DNA from: JAJEAD01 sp965221555
GTDB taxonomy: Bacteria > Pseudomonadota > Gammaproteobacteria > HK1
Length of the DNA stretch: 64,000 bases
Direction of reading: 5' to 3'
NCBI GenBank assembly: GCA_965221555.1
Contig: OZ244895.1
Coordinates: forward strand, 3,410,001-3,474,000
The translations under genes and the position numbers were made by a program. The notes under the pieces were generated by a model. The model was given only the letters and a program-made list of their open reading frames with translations. It had not been told where the DNA came from and made no database searches. The first letter of the stretch is position 1, and each line of letters begins with the position of its first letter. Positions 1-7,731 of this stretch are shown here, one piece after another.

Positions 1-1245
1 TACTTTCTCGGCGACGCGGAGCCGGCGCTGCTCGTGTGTCGTACGCAGTCCCGGTCCCGGTTCGAGCCGCTCGCATCGCGGCGCCGAACCGGCGCGGTGC
101 TCTGCCTCGACGATGACGGCGAGGGCACTCTGGCCGAAGCGGCCAGAACCTTCACGCCCCTTGAGGACAGCGTCCCCTGCGCGCCCGGCGATCCCGCGGC
201 GCTGCTCTACACCTCGGGCACCACCGGGCGCCCCAAGGGCGCGCTTTTGAGCCACGGCAACCTCGCGTCCAACGCCGAGGTCCTGCGGCGCGCCTGGGGG
301 TTTCGGGCGAGTGACGTGCTCCTCCATGCGCTGCCCCTCTTCCACACCCACGGTCTCTTCGTCGCCTGTCACTGCGTGCTGCAGTGCGGGGCATCGATGC
401 TGATGCTGCCGAAGTTCGACGCGGAGCAGGTGCTGCGCCACCTTCCCCGCACCACGGTATTCATGGGAGTGCCTACCTTCTACGTGCGTCTGCTCCAGCA
501 CCGGGGACTCGACCGGGCGACGTGCCGGGCGACGCGCCTCTTCGTGTCCGGTTCCGCTCCCCTGCTCGCGCAGACCTTCGAGGCCTTTCGCGAGCGCACC
601 GGTCACCGGATTCTGGAGCGTTACGGAATGACCGAGTCCGGCATGGTCACCTCCAATCCGCTCGAGGGCCGGCGCAAGGTGGGCACGGTGGGCCGCCCGC
701 TTGCCGGAGTCGACCTGCGGATAGTCGACCGCGACGGCCGGGAAGTACCCGCGGAAGAGACCGGGTCGGTCGAGTTCAAGGGGCCGAACGTCTTCGCGGG
801 GTACTGGAGAATGGCCGAGCGAGACTCGACGAACTTCACCGCCGACGGCTACTTCCGTTCCGGGGACCTCGGATTCCTCGACGCCGACGGCTATCTCACG
901 CTGGTCGGAAGGGAGAAGGACCTGATCATCAGCGGTGGCCTCAACGTGTATCCGAAAGAGGTGGAGACCCTGCTGGACCGCGTCGAGGGCGTGCGGGAAT
1001 CCGCGGTCATCGGGATTCCCGACGAGGACCTCGGGGAACGGGTGACGGCGGTGGTGGTTCCCGCCGAGCCTGGACACGGACTCGATCCGGCCGCCATCGT
1101 CGCCGATCTCAAGACCGTGCTCGCCGGCTACAAGGTGCCCAAGGAGTTCCACCTCGTGGACCGGCTTCCCCGAAACGCGATGGGGAAGGTGCAGAAGAAC
1201 CGGCTGCGCGAAGCCTTCCTCGAAGCGTCCCGCAACGGAGCCTGA
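1..1245 (+). CDS. matB: Malonyl-CoA synthetase (AMP-forming), 5'-truncated by window edge
   Basis: This is an AMP-forming acyl-CoA ligase; the family activates malonate (or methylmalonate) to its CoA thioester through an acyl-adenylate. The reading frame is already open at base 1 (YFLGDAEPALLV), so the true start lies outside the window. Seen in order: the P-loop YTSGTTGRPKGALLSHGNL, the stretch LPLFHTHGLFVACH and SGSAPLL, both typical of MatB, the A5 motif YGMTESG, FRSGDLG, and the C-terminal catalytic lysine in NAMGKVQKNRLRE. Long stretches read like Rhodopseudomonas MatB as I recall it, so this call is more specific than a generic ligase. It converges on the formate dehydrogenase alpha gene with a 45-bp gap. 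Substrate preference remains an inference. Confidence 0.85.
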   Translation, partial: YFLGDAEPALLVCRTQSRSRFEPLASRRRTGAVLCLDDDGEGTLAEAARTFTPLEDSVPCAPGDPAALLYTSGTTGRPKGALLSHGNLASNAEVLRRAWGFRASDVLLHALPLFHTHGLFVACHCVLQCGASMLMLPKFDAEQVLRHLPRTTVFMGVPTFYVRLLQHRGLDRATCRATRLFVSGSAPLLAQTFEAFRERTGHRILERYGMTESGMVTSNPLEGRRKVGTVGRPLAGVDLRIVDRDGREVPAEETGSVEFKGPNVFAGYWRMAERDSTNFTADGYFRSGDLGFLDADGYLTLVGREKDLIISGGLNVYPKEVETLLDRVEGVRESAVIGIPDEDLGERVTAVVVPAEPGHGLDPAAIVADLKTVLAGYKVPKEFHLVDRLPRNAMGKVQKNRLREAFLEASRNGA

Positions 1246-1259
1246 ACCCGGCGCGGCGC

Positions 1260-1273
1260 GCCCGGAAGCGGGC
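1260..1273. terminator. Small GC hairpin between convergent matB and fdh1A
   Basis: GCCCG (1260-1264) pairs with CGGGC (1269-1273) across a GAAG loop. It lies in the short gap between two convergent genes and could end transcription from either side. There is no T-run, so this is only a weak candidate. Confidence 0.2.
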
Positions 1274-1290
1274 ACGCCTCGGGTCCCCGG

Positions 1291-4056
1291 TCAGGCGGCC
1301 TCGGCCTCTTCCACTTTCTCCACCCGCGCCGCGCAGTACTTGAACTCCGGAATCTTGCCGAAGGGATCGAGGGCCGGATTCGTGAGGGTATTGGCGGCGG
1401 CCTCGGCAAAGCAGAAGGGGATGAAGGCCATCTCCTCCGGCACCGCCCGATCGGCCCGGGCGAGGAGCTCGATGGCGCCTCGGCGCGTGGTGATGCGGAC
1501 CCGTCCCCCGGCCGGGACTCCGAGCTTCGCGAGCGTGCGCGGGGCGAGGCTCGCCACCGCTTCGGGCTCCAACGCGTCCAGCATCGTGGCGCGGCGGGTA
1601 ATCGCGCCGGTATGCCAGTGCTCCAGCATGCGCCCGGTGCTCAGGATCATCGGAAACTCGTCGTCCGGTTGCTCATCGGGGGGCACGATCGAAGCCGGCA
1701 CCAGCTTCGCGCGCCCGCTCGGAGTCGGGAAAGCGTCGCCGAACACGATGTCGTGTCCGGGCTGGTCCGGCGCATCGCAGGGGTAGGTCACGGCGCTCTC
1801 GTCCCGCAGGCGATTCCAGGTGATGTTGTCGAGGGAGGGCATCACCGTCTTCATCTCGGCGAAGACATCCGCGGGACCGCGATAGTTCCATTCGAGGCCG
1901 ATGCGCCGGGCGAGCTCCTGGACGATCCACCAGTCCTGACGCGCATCGCCCGGCGTCTCGAGCGCGATGCGCCCCATCTGGACCTGGCGGTTGGTATTGG
2001 TGACGGTGCCCTCCTTCTCCGGCCACGCGGAGGCGGGCAGGACGACATCGGCATGGAAGGCGGTCTCGGTGAGGAAGATGTCCTGCACGACGAGATGCTC
2101 GAGCCGGGCGAGCGCTTCCCGCACATGTTCGACGTCGGGGTCTGACATCGCCGGATTCTCGCCCATGACGTACAACGCCTTGATCGTCCCGGCGTGGACC
2201 GCGTCCATGATCTCGACCGCGGTGAGACCACGCTCGGGATCGAGCGGCGTGCCCCAGGCATCGAGGAAGCGCGCCCGCACCTCGGCCGCATCCACCGGCT
2301 GATAGTCGGGATAGACCATCGGGATGAGGCCCGCATCGGAGGCGCCTTGCACGTTGTTCTGGCCGCGAAGCGGATGCAGTCCGGTACCGGGACGCCCGAC
2401 ATGGCCGGTCACCATGGACAGCGCGATCAGGCAGCGCGCGTTGTCGGTGCCGTGCACCGACTGCGAGATCCCCATGCCCCAGAAGATGATGCCGCGCTCC
2501 GCGCCCGCGTAGCGCTGCGCGACCTCGCGCAGAGTCTGCGCGTCGATGCCGCACACCGGGGCCATCGCCTCGGGAGTGAAGTCCCGGATGTGGCGCTTGA
2601 GGTTCTCGAAGCCCTCGGTGTTGGCCGCGACGTACTGGCGGTCGTAGAGCCCTTCGCTCACGATGACGTTGAGGAGGGCGTTCAGCAGGGCGACGTCGGT
2701 GCCCGGGGTGAACTGAAGCATCCAGGTCGCGTGCTTGCGCAGCGCCTGGCCTCGCGGATCCATGACGATGAGGGTCTTGCCCGCGCGCGCGGCCTGTTTG
2801 AAGAAGGTGGCCGCCACCGGATGGTTTTCGGTGGGATTGGCGCCGGTCACGATGATCACGTCAGCATCCGCGCAGGCGGTGAAGGGCGCGGTCACCGCCC
2901 CCGAACCGATACCCTCCAGAAGCGCCACCACCGACGAGGCGTGGCACAGGCGGGTGCAATGGTCGACATTGTTGGTGCCGAAGCCGGTACGGATCAGCTT
3001 CTGCACCAGGTAGGCTTCCTCGTTCGAACCCTTGGCGGAGCCGAATCCGGCCATCGCACCCGCGCCGTCCCGGTCGCGCACCCGGCGCAGGCCCTCGGCC
3101 GCGACATCGAGCGCCTCCTCCCACGTCGCCTCCCGGAAGTGGGTCCAGGGGTTTGCGGGGTCGACTTCGCACTCGGCGTGCTTGGGCGCGTCGGCACGCC
3201 TGACAAGCGGCCTGGTCAGGCGGTGAGAATGACTCACGTAGTCGAATCCGAAGCGGCCCTTGACGCAGAGGCGCTGCTGATTGGCGGGTCCGTCGCGGCC
3301 CTGCACCGCGACGATCCGGTCGCCCTCGATCTGATAGTTGATCTGGCAACCCACCCCGCAGTACGGGCAGACGCTCGCCACTTCCCGCAGGGGTTCGGTG
3401 CGCCCCACCCCGTTCTCGTCCACCAGCGCCGCCTCCATGAGCGCGCCGGTGGGGCAGGCCTGGACGCACTCTCCGCATGCGACGCAGGTGCTCTGGCCCA
3501 TGGGGTCGTCGAAGTCGAACACGATACTGGAGCCGTGGCCACGGTAGGCGAGCCCGATGACATCGTTGACCTGCACCTCGCGGCAGGCGCGCACGCAGAG
3601 ATTGCAGTGGATGCACGCGTCGAGGTTGACCCGCATCGCGACATGGCTGGCATCGGGAGGCGGGGGCCGGCGGGTCGGGAATCGGCTCGTCTCGACCCCC
3701 ATGTCCTGCGCCCAGCGCCACAGCTTCGAGGCGGGATCGTGCGCGACCTCCCGCGCGGGCTGGTCCGCGACCAGCAGCTCCATCACCAGGTCGCGCGCCG
3801 ACCGGGCGCGCGCGGTGGAGGTCGCAACCTTCATGCCCGGAGTCGGGGTCCGGATGCACGATGCGGCGAGTACCCGCTCTCCCTCGATCTCCACCATGCA
3901 CGCGCGGCAGTTGCCGTCGGGGCGGTAGCCGGGCTCGTCGGCGTGGCACAGGTGGGGGATCCGGGTGCCGCAGCGTTTCGCCACCTCCCAGATGGTCTCG
4001 CCCGGGCGGGCCTCGACCTCCACTTCGTCCAGCGAGAAGCGGATCGCTTCGCTCAT
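1291..4056 (-). CDS. fdh1A: NAD-dependent formate dehydrogenase, alpha (catalytic) subunit, FDH1 type
   Basis: Catalytic subunit of a cytoplasmic molybdenum- or tungsten-bis-MGD formate dehydrogenase that oxidises formate to CO2. The 921 residues show a NuoG-like [2Fe-2S] domain (Cys37, 50, 53, 67), a ferredoxin pair (CIHCNLCVRAC and CVACGECVQAC), the [4Fe-4S] motif CPYCGVGC, and a molybdopterin domain. In DHCTRLCHASS the second Cys sits where E. coli FdhF has selenocysteine, so this is a Cys-type enzyme. The ATG overlaps the end of the beta-subunit gene by 4 bp (ATGA), so the two are translationally coupled. Electrons should pass from these clusters to the NuoEF-like partner and on to NAD+. 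No fdhD or other maturation gene is visible nearby. Confidence 0.93.
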   Translation of the reverse strand: MSEAIRFSLDEVEVEARPGETIWEVAKRCGTRIPHLCHADEPGYRPDGNCRACMVEIEGERVLAASCIRTPTPGMKVATSTARARSARDLVMELLVADQPAREVAHDPASKLWRWAQDMGVETSRFPTRRPPPPDASHVAMRVNLDACIHCNLCVRACREVQVNDVIGLAYRGHGSSIVFDFDDPMGQSTCVACGECVQACPTGALMEAALVDENGVGRTEPLREVASVCPYCGVGCQINYQIEGDRIVAVQGRDGPANQQRLCVKGRFGFDYVSHSHRLTRPLVRRADAPKHAECEVDPANPWTHFREATWEEALDVAAEGLRRVRDRDGAGAMAGFGSAKGSNEEAYLVQKLIRTGFGTNNVDHCTRLCHASSVVALLEGIGSGAVTAPFTACADADVIIVTGANPTENHPVAATFFKQAARAGKTLIVMDPRGQALRKHATWMLQFTPGTDVALLNALLNVIVSEGLYDRQYVAANTEGFENLKRHIRDFTPEAMAPVCGIDAQTLREVAQRYAGAERGIIFWGMGISQSVHGTDNARCLIALSMVTGHVGRPGTGLHPLRGQNNVQGASDAGLIPMVYPDYQPVDAAEVRARFLDAWGTPLDPERGLTAVEIMDAVHAGTIKALYVMGENPAMSDPDVEHVREALARLEHLVVQDIFLTETAFHADVVLPASAWPEKEGTVTNTNRQVQMGRIALETPGDARQDWWIVQELARRIGLEWNYRGPADVFAEMKTVMPSLDNITWNRLRDESAVTYPCDAPDQPGHDIVFGDAFPTPSGRAKLVPASIVPPDEQPDDEFPMILSTGRMLEHWHTGAITRRATMLDALEPEAVASLAPRTLAKLGVPAGGRVRITTRRGAIELLARADRAVPEEMAFIPFCFAEAAANTLTNPALDPFGKIPEFKYCAARVEKVEEAEAA

Positions 4057-5759
4057 TCAAGTTCCTCGCGGAAGTACTCGAGCACCGAATTTAGCGGATT
4101 CGCCGCGGCCTGTCCCAGCCCGCAGATCGAGGCATCGGTCATCGCCCGACCGAGCTCCACGAGCAGGGCTTCGTTCCACCGGTCCCGCGCCATCAGCGCC
4201 ACCGCCTTCTCGGTGCCGACCCGGCAAGGCGTGCACTGGCCGCAGCTCTCGTCCTCGAAGAAGCGCATCAGGTTGAGGGCCGCCGCCTTGACGTCGTCCC
4301 GGTCGCTCATCACCACCACGGCGTGGGAACCGACGAAGCAGCCGTACTTCTCGAGCTGTCCGAACTCGAGCGGCAGGTCGGCCATGCTCGCGGGCAGGAT
4401 GCCGCCGGAGGCGCCGCCGGGGAGGTAGGCCTTGAGCGTGTGGCCTTCCAGCATGCCTCCACAGTATTCGTCGACCAGCTCGCGCAGCGTGATGCCGGCG
4501 GGAGCGAGCTTCACTCCCGGCTCCTTGACCCGCCCGGAGACCGAGAAGCTGCGAAGCCCCTTGCCGCCGTGGCGACCGTGGCCCGCAAACCACTGCGGAC
4601 CCCGCTCGAGGATATCGCGTACCCAGTAGAGCGTCTCGACGTTCTGCACCAGGGTCGGACGCCCAAAGAGCCCCACCTCGGCGACATAGGGAGGGCGGTG
4701 GCGAGGCAGTCCGCGTTTGCCCTCGATCGACTCGATCATCGAGGACTCCTCTCCGCAGATGTAAGCGCCGGCGCCGCGGCGCACTTCGATCTCGACCCCT
4801 TCCGTCAGCCCTGACGCCTCCAACGTGGCGAGTTCGCGGCGAAGAATCTCGCGCACCGCCGGATACTCGTCGCGCAGGTAGATGTACACGCGCTCGGCCT
4901 CCACCGCCCAGGCCGCCACGAGCATGCCCTCCAGGAAGCGATGCGGGTCCCGCTCCAGATAGTGACGGTCCTTGAAGGTCCCGACCTCCCCCTCGTCCGC
5001 GTTCACCGCCATCAGGCGCGGCCCTGGATAGCCGCGCACGATCGACCACTTGCGCCCGGTGGGGAACCCGGCGCCTCCGAAGCCTCGCAGCCCCGAGCGG
5101 TCCAGGTCTTCGACCACCTCGTCGACCTCGCGTTCGCCCGCGATGCAGGCGCGCAGGAGCGCGTAGCCGCCGTCCTCCTCGCAGTAGGCGTCGAAGGCAC
5201 GGTAGGACGGGATGAGCGGGTGCAACTCTTTCTTTTCGATTGCGGCGAGGACCGCGTCGACACTCGCATGGTCGACATGGCGATGACCGACCTCTGCCGT
5301 CGGGGCGCTATGGCAGCGGCCCATGCACGGGGCGCGCACCACTCGAAACCCGTCGCCCGCGCGGGCCTCGAGCTCGCTCATGAGGTTACGCGCCCCCATC
5401 AGCTCGCAGGTCAGACTGTCGCACACCCGCACCGTCAGGGGCGGGGGTGGCGGCGCATCTTCGCCGACCACGTCGAAGTGGGCGTAGAACGTGGCGGTCT
5501 CGAAGATCTCCGCCATGGACACGCGCATCTCCTCGGCGAGAGCGGCGAGGTGGGCGGCCGAGAGGTGTCCGTAGCGGTCCTGCACCAGGTGCAGGTACTC
5601 GATCAGCAAATCGCGCCGCCGCGGCCGATCGCCGAGCAGGGCGCGAATCTCGTCCTGCGCCTCGGGCCGCACCTGGCGTCCCTTGGGCACGAGCGCCCCG
5701 CGTCCTCTCCCCAATCCCGGATGGCGCCGCCGGCGCACCCGCACTTCGTCCCTGGACAT
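4053..5759 (-). CDS. fdh1B: NAD-dependent formate dehydrogenase, fused NuoE-NuoF-type beta subunit
   Basis: Diaphorase subunit of the formate dehydrogenase; it carries FMN and reduces NAD+. One 568-aa chain joins a NuoE-like half (about residues 1-165) with a NuoF-like half (about 170-568). The NuoE half has [2Fe-2S] cysteines in VCDSLTCELMG and APCMGRCHSAP. The NuoF half has the nucleotide-binding loop GAGAYICGEESSMIES and the [4Fe-4S] motif SCGQCTPCRVG plus a distal SICGLG. The same fusion is known from FDH1 of Methylorubrum extorquens, with the same B-then-A order; other soluble FDHs split these parts into FdsG and FdsB. The frame extends 29 codons further upstream, but ATG 5759 (MSRDEV) gives the expected family length. 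The gene stop overlaps the alpha start. Confidence 0.9.
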   Translation of the reverse strand: MSRDEVRVRRRRHPGLGRGRGALVPKGRQVRPEAQDEIRALLGDRPRRRDLLIEYLHLVQDRYGHLSAAHLAALAEEMRVSMAEIFETATFYAHFDVVGEDAPPPPPLTVRVCDSLTCELMGARNLMSELEARAGDGFRVVRAPCMGRCHSAPTAEVGHRHVDHASVDAVLAAIEKKELHPLIPSYRAFDAYCEEDGGYALLRACIAGEREVDEVVEDLDRSGLRGFGGAGFPTGRKWSIVRGYPGPRLMAVNADEGEVGTFKDRHYLERDPHRFLEGMLVAAWAVEAERVYIYLRDEYPAVREILRRELATLEASGLTEGVEIEVRRGAGAYICGEESSMIESIEGKRGLPRHRPPYVAEVGLFGRPTLVQNVETLYWVRDILERGPQWFAGHGRHGGKGLRSFSVSGRVKEPGVKLAPAGITLRELVDEYCGGMLEGHTLKAYLPGGASGGILPASMADLPLEFGQLEKYGCFVGSHAVVVMSDRDDVKAAALNLMRFFEDESCGQCTPCRVGTEKAVALMARDRWNEALLVELGRAMTDASICGLGQAAANPLNSVLEYFREELE

Positions 5760-5872
5760 GTTTCTGCTTGGTCTCCGTTGCAACCGCGAAAGTCTACCAG
5801 CATCGCGCCGGCGCCCTTGTGTCGCCGGCGCGCGCAAGTACCGCACGGGGCGCCGGCCCCCGGGCGCCCCAA

Positions 5873-6078
5873 CCCGCGAACTTCACCTGTTTCGCGCTGT
5901 GGACGCCAGTCTGCTCGCGGGGGCGGGCCGTACTGGTTAACGCCGTTTCGACTTCGAGTCGGCCACCGGGAACGCCGTGCGGTCCTCGAGCTTCGCTTGC
6001 GCGTCCAGTAGTCCCCGCGCCCCGCTACCACGGACCCGTGGCGCCCGAAGCGACCGAAGGTCGGCGCAACCGGCAGGG
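5873..6078 (+). repeat. Palindromic intergenic element, copy R1
   Basis: Divergent, longer copy (about 206 bp) of the repeated element. It begins CCCGCGAACTTCACC, carries GTGGACGCCAG, a centre reading TTCGACTTCGAGTCGGC and the segment GGCGCCCGAAGCGACCGAAG, and ends in GGG. The last base directly abuts the TAG stop of pckA (6079-6081 on the minus strand). It fills the region between the start of fdh1B and the end of pckA. The right arm is decayed. Confidence 0.75.
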
Positions 6079-7731
6079 CTAGATCAAGGATTGAATCCCG
6101 AAGTTATCGAAACGGTTCCGGTCGAAGTTCGCCCGGAACATGTCGCGCAGCCGCAGCGCCGCCTGTTCGTAAGGCTCGCTTCCCTTCCAGGTCCGCCGGG
6201 GATCGAGCATCGCGGAATCCACCCCGGCGACGGCCTCGGGGATCCGCAATCCGAAAATCGGGAGCACGCGAGAGCCCCGAGTCTGCAGATCGCCCGCGAA
6301 TGCCGCTTTCAGCAGCGCGCGGGTATCGCGGATCGCGATGCGAGGGGCCTGGCCGGCGGGACCGCCGCTCCAGCCCGTGTTGAGCAGTACGCATCGGGCC
6401 TCATGGCGTTGCATCTTCTCCTTGAGCAGCCTGGCGTAGACCGACGGGTGCCGCGCCATGAACGGGGCGCCGAAGCAGGCGCTGAACGTGGCCTGCGGCT
6501 CCACCACCCCGATCTCGGCGCCCGCGAGCCTCGATGTGAACCCCTGCACGAAGTGGTACATCACCTCGTCCCCATCGAGTATCGCCACCGGGGGCAGCAC
6601 CCCGAAGGCGTCGGCGGTAAGGAGCACGATGGTCTCGGGGTGTCCTCCTCTCGCGCCCTCGGCGACGTTCGGATTGCAGGCGAGCGGGTAGGAGAAGCGG
6701 GTGTTCTCGGTGATGGAGCGATCGCCGAGATCGAGGTCCTGGGGATCGGTGTCGGCGAGCCCCCGATCTCCTGGAGCCGGCACGTTCTCCACAATGGTGC
6801 CGGGCATCGAGAGGGCGGCCGCGATGACGGGCTCGGCATCCTTGTCGAGATCGATGAGCTTCGCGTAGCAGCCGTCCTCGAGATTGGACACGCCCCGCTC
6901 GGTCCACCCCATCTCGTCGTCGCCGATGAGGCGCCGGTCCGGGTCCGCCGAAAGCGTGGTCTTTCCGGTGCCGGACAGGCCGAAGAGGATGGCGGTGTCG
7001 CCTTGCGCACCGATGTTTCCCGAACAGTGCATGGAGAGGTAGCCTTGTTCGGGCAGCAGGAAGTTCATCACCGTGAAGATGGTCTTCTTGACCAGTCCGC
7101 AGTAGTCGGCCCGGCCCGCGACCAGGCACAGCCGATTGCGGAAGTCGATGATAGCGGCGCGCTCGGAGCGCGTGCCGTCGCGTTGCGGTTCGCAGCGGAA
7201 GGACGGCACGTTCAGCATGGTCCACGCCTTGCTCTCGGCGTCCCTTATCCCGGGGTCGACCTTGGGGAACATGTTGTGCGCGAACATCGCGTGGGTCGCG
7301 TACTCGCCGACGAAACGGTAGGGAATCGAGTAGGCGGGATCGTTTCCAACGTAGACATCCTGCACGTAGAGCGGGCCGCCGCGCCGGTTGAGGTGCGCCA
7401 CCACCCGATCGAGCAGCGCTTCGTAGCCATCGGGGTCGAAAGGCTGGAAGCTTTCTTTCCACCACACCGCGCTCTCGATCTCCGGCCAGGCGACGCCGAA
7501 GGTGTCATCCACGGGCCGGCCGGTGCACCGCGGATCGGTGTAGAACATCAGGGGGCCTCGGATCCCGAGTCGGGTGGCATATGCCTTGCGCTCGTCGTCG
7601 GCCCCGCCGGCGCGCACGCGTCCCCGATCGTTGCGAAGCGCCTCGTGGAACAGCACATCCTTGCGCAGGTTGTGCCGGTATCCGAGATTGACGAGCCCGA
7701 GCTTCTTCTCGAGCGCGGCGGCGAGGCTCAT
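6079..7731 (-). CDS. pckA: Phosphoenolpyruvate carboxykinase (ATP)
   Basis: Gluconeogenic enzyme making PEP and CO2 from oxaloacetate and ATP in the cytoplasm. The 550-aa length is normal for the ATP-dependent family. Visible motifs are the kinase-1a P-loop GLSGTGKTTLSADP, kinase-2 IGDDEMGW, and the upstream stretch HCSGNIGAQGD. The start ATG at 7731 (MSLAAALEKKLGL) overlaps the stop of the preceding P450 gene by 4 bp (ATGA), implying translational coupling to it. The frame stays open far upstream, but that part is P450 sequence in another frame. The TAG stop abuts repeat copy R1. Being the last gene of a sulfotransferase/P450 run is unusual for pckA. Confidence 0.95.
   Translation of the reverse strand: MSLAAALEKKLGLVNLGYRHNLRKDVLFHEALRNDRGRVRAGGADDERKAYATRLGIRGPLMFYTDPRCTGRPVDDTFGVAWPEIESAVWWKESFQPFDPDGYEALLDRVVAHLNRRGGPLYVQDVYVGNDPAYSIPYRFVGEYATHAMFAHNMFPKVDPGIRDAESKAWTMLNVPSFRCEPQRDGTRSERAAIIDFRNRLCLVAGRADYCGLVKKTIFTVMNFLLPEQGYLSMHCSGNIGAQGDTAILFGLSGTGKTTLSADPDRRLIGDDEMGWTERGVSNLEDGCYAKLIDLDKDAEPVIAAALSMPGTIVENVPAPGDRGLADTDPQDLDLGDRSITENTRFSYPLACNPNVAEGARGGHPETIVLLTADAFGVLPPVAILDGDEVMYHFVQGFTSRLAGAEIGVVEPQATFSACFGAPFMARHPSVYARLLKEKMQRHEARCVLLNTGWSGGPAGQAPRIAIRDTRALLKAAFAGDLQTRGSRVLPIFGLRIPEAVAGVDSAMLDPRRTWKGSEPYEQAALRLRDMFRANFDRNRFDNFGIQSLI

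Noticed and set aside
2194..4428. Long plus-strand open frame (744 codons) opposite fdh1A
   Set aside because: It is the antisense shadow of the formate dehydrogenase gene, rich in His, Arg and Gly with no family motif. High GC removes stop codons from such frames.
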